Below, one piece after another: positions 42,529 through 51,490 of a DNA stretch of 64,000 nt (its first letter is position 1; every line of letters starts with the position of its first letter). The stretch lies in the NCBI GenBank assembly GCA_020746995.1, contig JAGPXD010000007.1, positions 806,001 through 870,000 of the forward strand, written 5' to 3'. Under the pieces are notes generated by a model. It saw only the letters and a list, made by a program, of their open reading frames with translations, did no database searches and was not told the origin of the DNA. The translations under genes and the position numbers were made by a program. Source of the DNA: Plectosphaerella cucumerina. Its lineage: Eukaryota > Ascomycota > Sordariomycetes > Glomerellales > Plectosphaerellaceae.

Positions 42529-44203
42529 TTAGAACTTCACTGGCAGCTCCACGATGCCCACGTCGGCTCTCAGGGGGGTGAACTTGATCTCCTCGAAGGG
42601 TACCGCCACTTCGAGGTTAGGGAACTTCTGGTACAGTGTCGCTGGAAAGACCAGTCAGTTTGTCTTGACTTCAACATTAGTGCGTCATGAGAATGGGCGT
42701 GCTCACAGAAGACAGTCGACAGCTCAGCCTTGGCCAGATGCTCGGCGATGCATCGATGTGGGCCAAATCCAAAGCCAAGAGGGTCCTGAGCCGGCCACTT
42801 CCGGTTCATGTTGAAGACGTCGGGGTTCTCGAAGACATCCTCGTCCCGGTTGGCGGACTGGTTTGAAGCGATGATACCCTCATTGGCTTTGATCAGCTGT
42901 TCTCCTGTCAGCATACCGAATATCTCAAGGCAAATCACGAAACATACCTTTCCTCCGATTTCGACATCCACCTTGGCCGTGCGCTTCACCGCTAGGGCCG
43001 ACGCCGTGTGGTAGCGGCAGAGCTCCTCCACAAATGCCGGAGCCAGAGAAGGGTCGGCCTTGAGCAGGGCCAGCTGTTCTGGGTGCTGTGACAGCGTCAC
43101 GACTCCCTGTTCCAAGTCAGATCTGAGTCACGAATGGTCGTCAGCATACGTACCAGGTTGATCATGTTGACCATGGTCGCATTTCCGGCCACAAGCAGGA
43201 GGAAGGCGACTTGTACCGCATCGGCCTTTTCGAGGTGTCCGGTCTTGACGTGCTTGGTGACCAGTGTGCTGATGATGTCGTCCTGAGGCGCCTCCAGTCT
43301 CTTGTCAACGAGACCTGCAATGTAGTCGAGGAGTTCCCTGATCTTCGTTAGTTACGACAACTGCATGCCAGAAGATGTGCTAACTTGTTCGCGGATGAGG
43401 CCTCACGGGCAGTGGAGCTTCCGTTGGTTCGGATGGCGTTCTGGTGGGTGAGATACTCCAAGTCGTTGAATGGAACTCCGAGGAGGGTGTAGATGATCTT
43501 GACATGTCAGCCATCTCTCTACTCCAGCGAAGGTGTGGTACTTACGTATGAGGGCACCGGTAGGGAGAATTCCTTGACCAGGTCCACCGGTCCATCGGCG
43601 CAGCCCTTTGCCTTCAAAGCATCAAGCAGATCATCGACCGTCTTCTGGATGTACGGCTGCATCTGACGCACATGATCCGGAGTGAAGTATGATTCCACCA
43701 TGCTCCTGCACGTCGCCATGTCAGCCAGCCGCCCACAAACAGCAGCTCCGCCGTTGCTTACCTCTGGTTCATGTGGTCGGGGGCATCCATATCCACAAAG
43801 GTGGGCTTGGACTTTGCAGCCTGCTTGCCGCCGGCACCCAGCTCAGGGAAGCCCGGGCGGGTACGGACCTATGCATGCGGGCGTCAGTCAGCAACTCGGG
43901 GAGATGGAGGGGGTGGGCCGGGCGCACCTTGGAGAGTCTGTCGTCGGTGGCGACGAAGACGACGTCTTTGTACTTTGTTATGAGCCAGGCCAGGCTGCCG
44001 TCAAAGAGCTTCACCTGCGACACAGGGTTGGTGGCTCTGAGTCTGGCGAACTTGGCGGGAGGCTCCATGCCCGAGGCCCTCTGGAAAGGGAAGCTGGGAG
44101 GAGTAGCGGAAGACATGGCGAATCTGGTGGCGCTGAAATGTCGGATCTGTGGCCTGCGAAGCAGTGCTCTGGAGGAAGTCACGGAGGTTGCGACGGGACG
44201 CAT
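42529..44203 (-). CDS. CYP55A: Cytochrome P450 nitric oxide reductase (P450nor, CYP55A)
   Basis: Reduces 2 NO to N2O using NAD(P)H directly, the last step of fungal denitrification. Eight exons: 44203-43928, 43868-43762, 43705-43546, 43497-43385, 43337-43154, 43106-42948, 42896-42707, 42641-42529; 433 aa. The spliced product follows the Fusarium P450nor closely: TNPVSQVKLFDGSLAW, PVPSYIIYTLLGVPFNDLEY, the I-helix AGNAT with Thr273 (equivalent of Thr243) and the heme loop GFGFGPHRC with ligand Cys382. Residues 1-29 are basic and hydroxylated (ALLRRPQIRHFSATRF), a mitochondrial presequence, and Met30 (44116) starts the usual cytosolic form, so two isoforms are likely. It lies 1.1 kb downstream of, and on the same strand as, the nitrite transporter. 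Confidence 0.96.
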
Positions 44204-45332
44204 GTTATTTGGGTGGTGCTGGATATGAGTGAGTCTGGAAAGGAATGGCGTTGGAGGCCGTCGACGATGAAGCTTTTAAGCAGGCCCCTCTTCGGCATTC
44301 GGGTTCTCATTATGTCGCATTCGCAATCATGTTTCTGACTGGCCTGATTACTGCCTCGCAGCTTGCCATATGTCTCCTCTCCGGTGCGGCTCGGAGGTTG
44401 CGTCTGGGTCGTCCGTATGACCTCACCTCCGATGCAGCCGGGACCCGGCTCAGGGGCACCGACTGGCTGCATGCATGCCGGCACTTGATCCACAGCGTGC
44501 CGCGAGCGTGTTCGCCGAGAAGAACGGGAGTGCGGCTACAGTAAGACCCCAGGGTACATCGGGCCGCATTCGAATGGCGAGATGCCGTGTTCCCCGGAGC
44601 GGCACGGCGCATGGCAGGCCAACAGTTGGATTCTGGACAGCGGAGTAGCGAGCGACAATCTCCGCATGATGAAGCTCGACAGGTCGGCAAACCTTGGCAT
44701 CGTGCGGGTTTATTGCCTTCTTGATGCCCGAGTAGCACACGAATACTCACGTGCCAGAGAAGGCCATTCCACGACCAGCTGGTCAGCTTCACTACAGGCC
44801 AATTCCCGCGCAAGTCGCCGGCCGTATATGCAGGATGTCTGGATCAGATGCTTTTCTCACGTTACACCGTCTCCTGTCAGATGAGTAATGCCTTGTTCCC
44901 ATTCGCCAGTGTTCTGGAGTCTGGGGATGCCATCTCTGCCCTTCTCCGTGGAGACATCTGAGATGCCGCGGAGATGCTTGAATCTGGCTTCTGGGCAACG
45001 TGCCTCGCGCAAAAAACAACATGATCTGATTTTCCACTGCTTCACGACTGCACTGAAGAGACCCGGTTTCGCTCCCACGTGCATTGAAGATGCCTGACAC
45101 CGCCCCTAATCCTGATGACCATTCTCGAATGGGCAAGTTCTCATGCTTGTGAAATCTGCTATGCTTCCATCATGCCTAATAATATGAAGATTTTGCCAAA
45201 GCGAATAACGCCATTTCCAAATAGTCGGTCATCAAGTCATGCCCCTCCATCTAGCTCGTCTATTCCTTCGATTTGAGCTCGTCCCTTGCCCCTCCTCGAC
45301 CCCTCAACCCCCCTTCCTCCCTGCAAGCACCT
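44204..45332. other. Intergenic region upstream of P450nor
   Basis: 1.1 kb; promoter of P450nor and 3' flank of the nitrite transporter. No other gene seen. Confidence 0.45.
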
Positions 45333-46521
45333 TTACTGTACTTTTGATGATACCCTGGACTGAACTTGGCTCTCCTCGTCCGTTTCCCTCCTCTTGCGAG
45401 AGAGAATCTTGTGGAACGGGTTGTGAGGATGGTAATGTGGCATATGGGGCTTGTGAGGCCATTCCATATGAGGCCACTCAACATGGGTCCATTCCACATG
45501 GGGGCCCTGGTATTCCGTCCCGTCGATCGTCACAGGGGTCTCTCCCAGCAGATACATGTACCAGTAGTACACACCGCAGAACAGACTCCTTCCGATGATG
45601 TTGCCCAAGGTGGCTGGGATGATACCTGGAGGAGTTAGTGTCAGATCACTTAGACGAGCGCGGGGTTGGCTTACCCTTCCAAATGTACAGGCCCACGCTG
45701 AGGTCGGGTGTTTGCAGCCAGATGGCGAGGGGCATGTAGAACATGTTTGCGACAACGTGATCAAGGCCCAGGGTCACGAAAGCGAAGATGGGCCACCACA
45801 TGCCGATGATTTTGGAGCTGAGGTCCTTTGCCTGCGTGCCCAGGAAGCAGGCGAGGCAAACGAGCCAGTTGCACCCTATGCCTCTGAGGAAGATTTGATG
45901 CAGCTGTGGAATGATCTGCTTCTTTGTGGCGAAGTGCTGGACTTCTTCCCGGTACGGACTCGCGTCGAAGACGCCGCCATCTAGTTCAAAACATTCGTCA
46001 GTCTTGAGGAGGAAAATCACGGGGAAGTGGCGCAATCTTACATCCCATGATGATAGCCATGACGAAGAGTGAGCCGGCTAGGTTCCCAAAGAAGCACAGG
46101 AACCAGTGGAGGAGCATTTTACGGGCCGAGAGCCGTCTGTGGAGGACAGCCACCATTGTGTACTAAGAAACACGTCAGCGAAGATTGCCCAGTATGTGGT
46201 AGTACCCGAACTTACCATTGTGGTGGCGGTGAACAGGTCAGCTCCCGTCAGGACGACCATCACGAGTCCTAAGGGGAAAACGGCTGCGCCAGCGAGCTTT
46301 ATGAGCCCGGGAGCGTTCTCCTGGTACCATGGCGCCGTGAGAGCCGTGAGGGACACGGAGCAGCCGAAGCTGAGGAGACACCCCGCAGAGACTGCGGAGA
46401 GGAAGATCTTGTCTGGGCGGGTGTTGCCTTTCTTGACGCCGGCCCGCGAGACGAGCTCCGCCGTCTCGGCTGGAGTGAAAGCGGCAAGGTTGGTGATGTT
46501 GACCACGAGAGGATTGCTCAT
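45333..46521 (-). CDS. Formate/nitrite transporter family protein (NitA-like)
   Basis: Membrane channel/transporter for nitrite or formate; fungal NitA belongs to this family. 340 aa in four exons: 46521-46216, 46159-46042, 45980-45675, 45625-45333. Family hallmarks: FFGNLAGS, RGIGCNWLVCLACFLG and LGLDHVVANMFYMPLAIW with the central histidine of the pore, plus TLGNIIGRSLF near the last helix. Six hydrophobic segments are evident. After the last helix comes an unusual tail (about 286-315) with nine histidines and three copies of an HVEW/HMEW unit (HVEWTHVEWPHMEWPH), then basic and acidic residues. Divergent from the nitrite reductase gene, so co-regulation is likely. Substrate nitrite is inferred from the family and neighbours. 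Confidence 0.93.
45411..45500 (-). repeat. 15-base coding repeat, His-x-Glu-Trp units
   Basis: Three tandem 15-base units inside the last exon of the transporter gene encode HVEWT, HVEWP and HMEWP; imperfect H-P units follow to residue 315. Confidence 0.75.
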
Positions 46522-47280
46522 GGCGAAAGTAGTGTGGTTTCAAATGAAGATGTAGTGTGATGAGTGTGGTTTGGATCTGTAAGAATCTTTGGTTCCAGAG
46601 GCGAATCTGCCCCCTGAAATAGTCCTTCTCATTGTCGTCACGGCCATCCTCGAGAGACATCTCAATCCTGCCAAGGTTTGGAACACGTCGTTATCGCAAG
46701 AGAAGCTCTCCTGACTACTTCTAAGCATCGTCAGCTTCTGGCAGAAGGTGTTGAGATGGAAATGGAGTCTCCTGACAGCTTGTAAGCAAGAAGAGCTTTC
46801 TCCTGGATGATCTGGCCCTTTTCACAAGATTCCCCAAGTAGGAGGAGCAGACATGCCGTCACTTCTTCGAAAGAAGAGGACGAGTCTCACCACTATCAGA
46901 AGACCTACGGAGGAGAAGGGTGCGATCCCGCGCTGCTCCATGATCACTGAGCTTCGCCGCCTCGACCTGAAGGCTTGGTCCGCAGCCCGTCGGAGCAGCC
47001 AAGGGCAAGTTAGTCCAGACAGGGGTGGTCCAGCTGAACCCGTGTTCGGTTGGGCAGCCCACCGCTGGACCGACCACATGGCCTCCGCATTCGGCGGTCG
47101 CCTACGGAACAGGGGCCCAATAATATCTGTCAGTGGGTTGATCCTCGTTTCTGGGGTATAAGAGCGCCAGGGTGACCACGGCTCAAAGACGTTGGGTTCG
47201 GAACACCCAGATCACCCAGCGATCAACACACAATCACATCAAGCACTTCTAGAACACTACTCCCCTACTTCCTTATTCAG
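46522..47280. promoter_or_regulatory. Bidirectional promoter, nitrite transporter / nirK
   Basis: 760 bases between divergent starts. TATAAGA lies at 47157-47163, about 120 bases before nirK. One GATA-type site (CTATCAG, i.e. TGATAG on the other strand) is seen at about 46894, as expected for nitrogen regulation by AreA/Nit2-type factors; a single site is weak evidence. Confidence 0.5.
47157..47163 (+). promoter_or_regulatory. TATA box of nirK
   Basis: TATAAGA, about 120 bases upstream of the ATG at 47281. Confidence 0.5.
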
Positions 47281-48877
47281 ATGTCCAATCTGAGCCATTA
47301 TTTGGCAAGATGTGGTAGCCTAGCCCCAGCGGCCTTGGCTTCTACAGCCGCCCCCCTCTCATTGCTGGCCACTCGCAGGGTCCTGCTCATGTCTGCAGCC
47401 CGCCGAGCAACCCCTGTTCTCTCGCGACAAGCGACCCAATTTGCCCCTCGCGCCTTCTCGACCAGAGCAAGTCAGCCCAAGCGGGTGCTGAGATCTCGCT
47501 TCATGCCCATAGCTTTTGCCGGTGCGGCACTCGCCGTCGTCGTCTATCTCGAGCAGCAGAAGCCGACCGCTTCGTTCAAGATGGACCTGAAGCCTGAGAA
47601 GACGGAGACCAAGGCCTGTTGCATGGGAAAAAACCATATTCCTGCCGATAAGCCTGAAAAGACAGAGGCCAGTCTTGAGATGCTGCCTGCCTTCCTAACT
47701 TCCTGTTGCTAACAAGCTGTCTTATAGGAAATCCACGCCTGCTGCCTCGAATCCAACGTGAGTTCCCCTCCAAACCAACAAGCTTCATAGTAAATGCTAA
47801 GATTTTCAGCCCTCTCTCATGCTTGAACCTGCCTCCGGTGTCAACTCTGGCCGGAAATGCTTCGAGCCCATCGACGAGGACCTCCCGCCTGAGATTGCCC
47901 GCCTCCCCGTTGAGGACGCCGTCCTCACCAACGCCCCTTTCGTGCCTCCTGTCATCACCCGAGACTACGAGGCCCTCGTCCGCGTCCCGCTCATCACCTC
48001 GACCAAGCTAGCCCAGCTCACGAGCCAGTACAAGTACGAGCAGTGGACGTTCAACGGCACTGTCCCAGGCCCCTTTATCCGCGCAAAGGTTGGCAATGTT
48101 GTCGAGCTCTCCCTGACGAACAAGGACACCACCGGAAACCCACACAACATCGACTGCCACGCCTTCACTGGCCCCGGAGGCGGTGCTGCTGTGACAACCG
48201 TGGAAGAGAACGAGACCAAGACCGCTCGCTTCAAGCTGCTCTACCCCGGCCTATACGTCTACCACTGCGCAGCTGCACCCGTCCCCGTCCACATCGCGAA
48301 TGGCATGTATGGCCTCATGTACGTGCAGCCGGAGAAGGACGACCTTCCCCCTGTCGACAAGGAGTACTACGTAATGCAGAGCGAGTTCTACCACGAGCCG
48401 CCTGAGGTCGACGACGACGGCCGCCGATCAGAGACTGTCGAGTTCTCGTATCCTAACGGCCTCCGCGAGGAGCCTCAAGTCGTCGCTTTCAACGGCAGCG
48501 AATCCGCCCTCACCCGAGACCACCCCCTGAAGGCCGAGGTCGGCGATGATGTCCGCATCTTCTTTGGCAACGCCGGCCCGAACCTGACCAGCTCCTTCCA
48601 TGTCATCGGCTCTCACTTCAAGAATGTCTACCGCGACGGCGACGTGCTCAGCCCGCCGTCCAGGGCCATTCAGACAGTCACCGTACCCTCGGGAGGTTCA
48701 TCCATCTTCGACCTGAAGATGCAATACCCCGGCACTTACACCATGGTCGACCATTCCATCTTCCGTCTCGACAAGGGAGCTGTCGGTTTCCTGAACGTCT
48801 CGGGGAAGCCTGTTCCCGGCATTTACGAAAGCCCGAAGCCACCGAGGCCTTGCGTCGGCTGCAAGCTCCATGCTTAA
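47281..48877 (+). CDS. nirK: Copper-containing nitrite reductase, mitochondrial
   Basis: Reduces nitrite to NO, the second step of denitrification. 494 aa; exons 47281-47667, 47728-47757 and 47810-48877. The first intron must begin with GC (AG|GCCAGT) to keep the phase; the 30-base exon 2 encodes EIHACCLESN. All copper ligands are present: type 1 His251, Cys292, His300, Met305; type 2 His256, His291, His454; catalytic Asp254 and His403. These lie in NPHNIDCHAF, YVYHCAAAPVPVHIANGMYG, SSFHVIGSH and VDHSIF. The N-terminus is arginine-rich (ATRRVLLMSAARRATPVLSR, a mitochondrial presequence) with a hydrophobic segment at 74-90 and two di-cysteine motifs (113-114, 134-135). The C-terminus ends with CVGC. 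No other gene lies between it and the transporter. Confidence 0.95.
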
Positions 48878-49304
48878 TTGGAAATCCGATTTGGTGTGAG
48901 TAATCACGACATTTGCCGAGATGGAGAGGGCCATGGGGGTGTCCGAGAGATGCTCGGCAACGATTCCCGCGATATGATATGATATCCAGTTTTTCTTTTC
49001 CTCAATTAGTTATTCTGCATGGATTTCTCGTCTGCAATTCATAAGGCGTTGCGAGTGAAGGCCTAGTATTAGGTTAGATTTGCTCAAGCTTGTGGCCAGT
49101 TGCATCATCATCAGCATCATCCACTCAAACTGGCATGATGGCGCTTGAATTTCGACTCAACCGGGATAGGACGACCATGGGACAAGGATGATGAAAACAG
49201 GCTGTGTGTATGGCTGGCTTCATGCTCGTTATGGAAGGATTTACGCTGAAGGGATATGTTCTGATTATTTCGGAACCTCGAGCCTCTGCTGTCTGGTCCC
49301 CAGT
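48878..49304. other. Convergent intergenic region
   Basis: About 430 bases between the 3' ends of nirK and the small secreted gene. A short GATATGATATGATATC repeat occurs near 48971-48987. No gene seen. Confidence 0.4.
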
Positions 49305-49795
49305 CTAACGGCACTGTTTCGATTAGTACTTGCTTTCCTCGTGCAGGTATGGCCCGGCGCCAGGATAGACGTACGCAAGAGACAAACTAGATGGGAGGTC
49401 AGTCACATGTAGCGAAGAACCCAAGTGTGGACGAGTGAAGCGGATTGGAAGACTTACACCATTATCGCCGCAGTTGCGGGTGTTTCCCTCCGGACGGGTG
49501 CAGTCGCCGCGGAAGATGTTCATGTCTCCGCTGGATCTGTTATCACACTATGGTGGATTCGTTAGCATGCCGGGTCCATTGATCCCCAGAGATCAGTCTA
49601 GGTACTAACGCAGAACTGCCATCGCCCAGCGCCCTGTTTTGAGCATGTTAGTACACCGTCAACTTGCAAGAAGACCAGATGCAGAAGTGTACTCACACAG
49701 TCGAAGCGTGTGGAGATTCCGTAAGATGTGCACCAGTCCGCAGTGACGGACGTGGCCAGGAAGAGGAGGCTGGAGGCAACGGCGATAACCTTCAT
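49305..49795 (-). CDS. Small secreted protein with eight cysteines, split by micro-exons
   Basis: 77-aa predicted secreted protein. Exons: 49795-49697, 49633-49610 (24 bases), 49547-49458, 49386-49375 (12 bases) and 49313-49305 (9 bases including the stop); every junction is phase 0, and introns have GTGAGT, GTTAGT, GTAAGT and GTACGT donors, the last with a TACTAAT branch. Signal peptide VIAVASSLLFLATSVTA; the mature protein has eight cysteines, with CC pairs at FCCD and SCC near the end: spacing C, C, CC, C, C, CC. No named family. The first three exons are well supported; the last two are a model chosen because it closes the frame at a stop just after a final cysteine pair. Candidate effector or antimicrobial peptide. 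Confidence 0.65.
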
Positions 49796-49907
49796 GGTGA
49801 ATGTGGTAAGAGAAGATACGTGGAATACGGTGAGTGGTGAGCTGTTGTGATTGGGATTGAGAATGACGAGAAAAAAAAAACAGCTTGAGTCCCGACCGGA
49901 CGCCCAC

Positions 49908-49914
49908 ATTTATA
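49908..49914 (-). promoter_or_regulatory. TATA box of the eight-cysteine gene
   Basis: TATAAAT on the minus strand, about 115 bases before the ATG at 49795, next to an A10 tract. Confidence 0.5.
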
Positions 49915-50983
49915 CACGTTGAGTCGAAGTTGCCATTGCCTCGCTTCACAGCCGGTCATGGCCCAGCCCTGGCTGCGTTTGAGGCCCCATTTCGTCTATA
50001 TTGAAAGTGGCCCAAGCTGCTTCGACTCCTACTCACGGAGGAATCGGGGCGCATCTGCGCTCCGAGCATGGATCGTGGTGGATCAAGGCTTGAGGTATCA
50101 TTGCTTCTAGGGTCGGAAAAGCCGGTCTCGGGTCGCGGAGGAGGTTTGCCTCCGTTTCGCACAGATTGGAGGCCTTGATTAGTGAACGGGTGTTGCCTTT
50201 TCGACAGGCCCGCTACGATGGAAGAAGCCTAGATTGTCGTGTCGGTTGACACAGGCGCACGGTGGGATGACTCGTACTTCATAGAACGGCGGGCAATGTG
50301 AGGCGGCACAGCCTCGAATCTGAGGGTTGACTGACTCGGTACATCTGCGGCAATCTGGTGCCAGATGAAGCCAAGCCAACGAACCGGTGATCTGGAAGAA
50401 GTGACGAACTGATGATCGGTCTTGCAAACCTTTGATTGATGGAGTATGGTAGTTCTCTGCAGCTAGTGTCACATTTGGTAACTATCCCGGCTGGCGAGTT
50501 CTCGGCTAACTCTCGAGACACACTCATTCCCAGCCCCTCTTCCCGAGTCAGAAGCAGCGGGACGGAAAACAAATAGACCTCACCAATCCATCTACAATGC
50601 CGGGATCATGAGCTTATTTCAAAGTGCCGCGTGGGCGGTTGAGGGTCAGCTGGGGAGATGCATCAGGGGCACGGATTGTGGGCTTGCCTATCTCCCCATC
50701 CCACCTAACGCCGGTAGGCTTGCGAGGGCACGGGCAATGCTCAGGTAATCGGCATAACCCTACACTGTCACGGGCCGTGGGGATGCTGTTGCTTGGTTTC
50801 TGACCTTTAGCGCGTCCCGTTGAAGCCACGAGCAACGTCTGGTGGAAGAAGTTGAGGGCGTAATCAAGCCGAAGCGGACCCATCTCTCCCGAACCACCTG
50901 CCGGTATGCATTTCATCAACTGTCCTTGATTCTTCTATCATGAATGCACTCTCTACCAATGAAGATTTCCAGAAAACATCCTA

Positions 50984-51145
50984 CCATATGGCGGAAGCAG
51001 CCGTCAGGCCAACGACGCCGCCGATCTCGGAGAACATGGGCAGCACAGCCACGACCATAGCGATGTGCTGACGAGACGCAGCTGCCATGGCAGCCAGCGA
51101 GCTGGTAATCATGATCATGCCGCCAGCTGCAGAGATGAGGATCTG
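50984..51145 (-). pseudogene. Fragment of a siderophore/TRI12-type MFS transporter
   Basis: One frame on the minus strand encodes about 54 residues typical of the second half of fungal siderophore-iron/TRI12 transporters: AAGGMIMITSSLAAMAAASR, RQHIAMVVAVLP and EIGGVVGLTAASAIW, ending in TGG TAG. Flanking DNA on both sides has no matching sequence, no start and no longer frame, so it is a short relic, not a gene. Such relics are left by recombination or deletion of a full transporter gene. Confidence 0.65.
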
Positions 51146-51490
51146 ACACGGTGAGATGTAGCTAATTAGCCAATGTCAGAATCGGCTTGGCGGCTCAGAA
51201 AGAGTTCTTCGACAGGAGGACAGACAACAAATCGATCAAGAGCTGAACTATATGACAAGGGGGCGACGAAATCCAGATTCACCATGCGATTCCCTGCTTC
51301 TAGTGTGCGAAAAAAAAAAAAAAAAAGAAGCTGTCTGCTTTCAGATACAAGATTCTATTTGCTAAACACCGCTTGAAACCCCAGGAGATGGCTCATCTAA
51401 TAGATCCAAAGGGAGTGACCCGACCACGACCGTCTAAAAGCCGTTGAAAACATTGAAACAAACGCCGGTATTGTTACACACCAGAGGCAG

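Larger units (their letters stand above)
49796..51490. other. Intergenic region with transporter relic
   Basis: 1.7 kb. Apart from the TATA box and the MFS fragment at 50984-51145, I see only non-coding DNA and an A-run at about 51309-51326. Confidence 0.4.

Noticed and set aside
50614..50919. Continuation of the MFS fragment into the neighbouring minus-strand frame
   Set aside because: The sequence after the fragment's stop has no likeness to the transporter C-terminus in any frame, and possible splicing does not restore it.
51309..51326. A-run as evidence of a retroposed gene
   Set aside because: A simple homopolymer with no coding relic directly upstream in the right direction and no target-site duplication seen.
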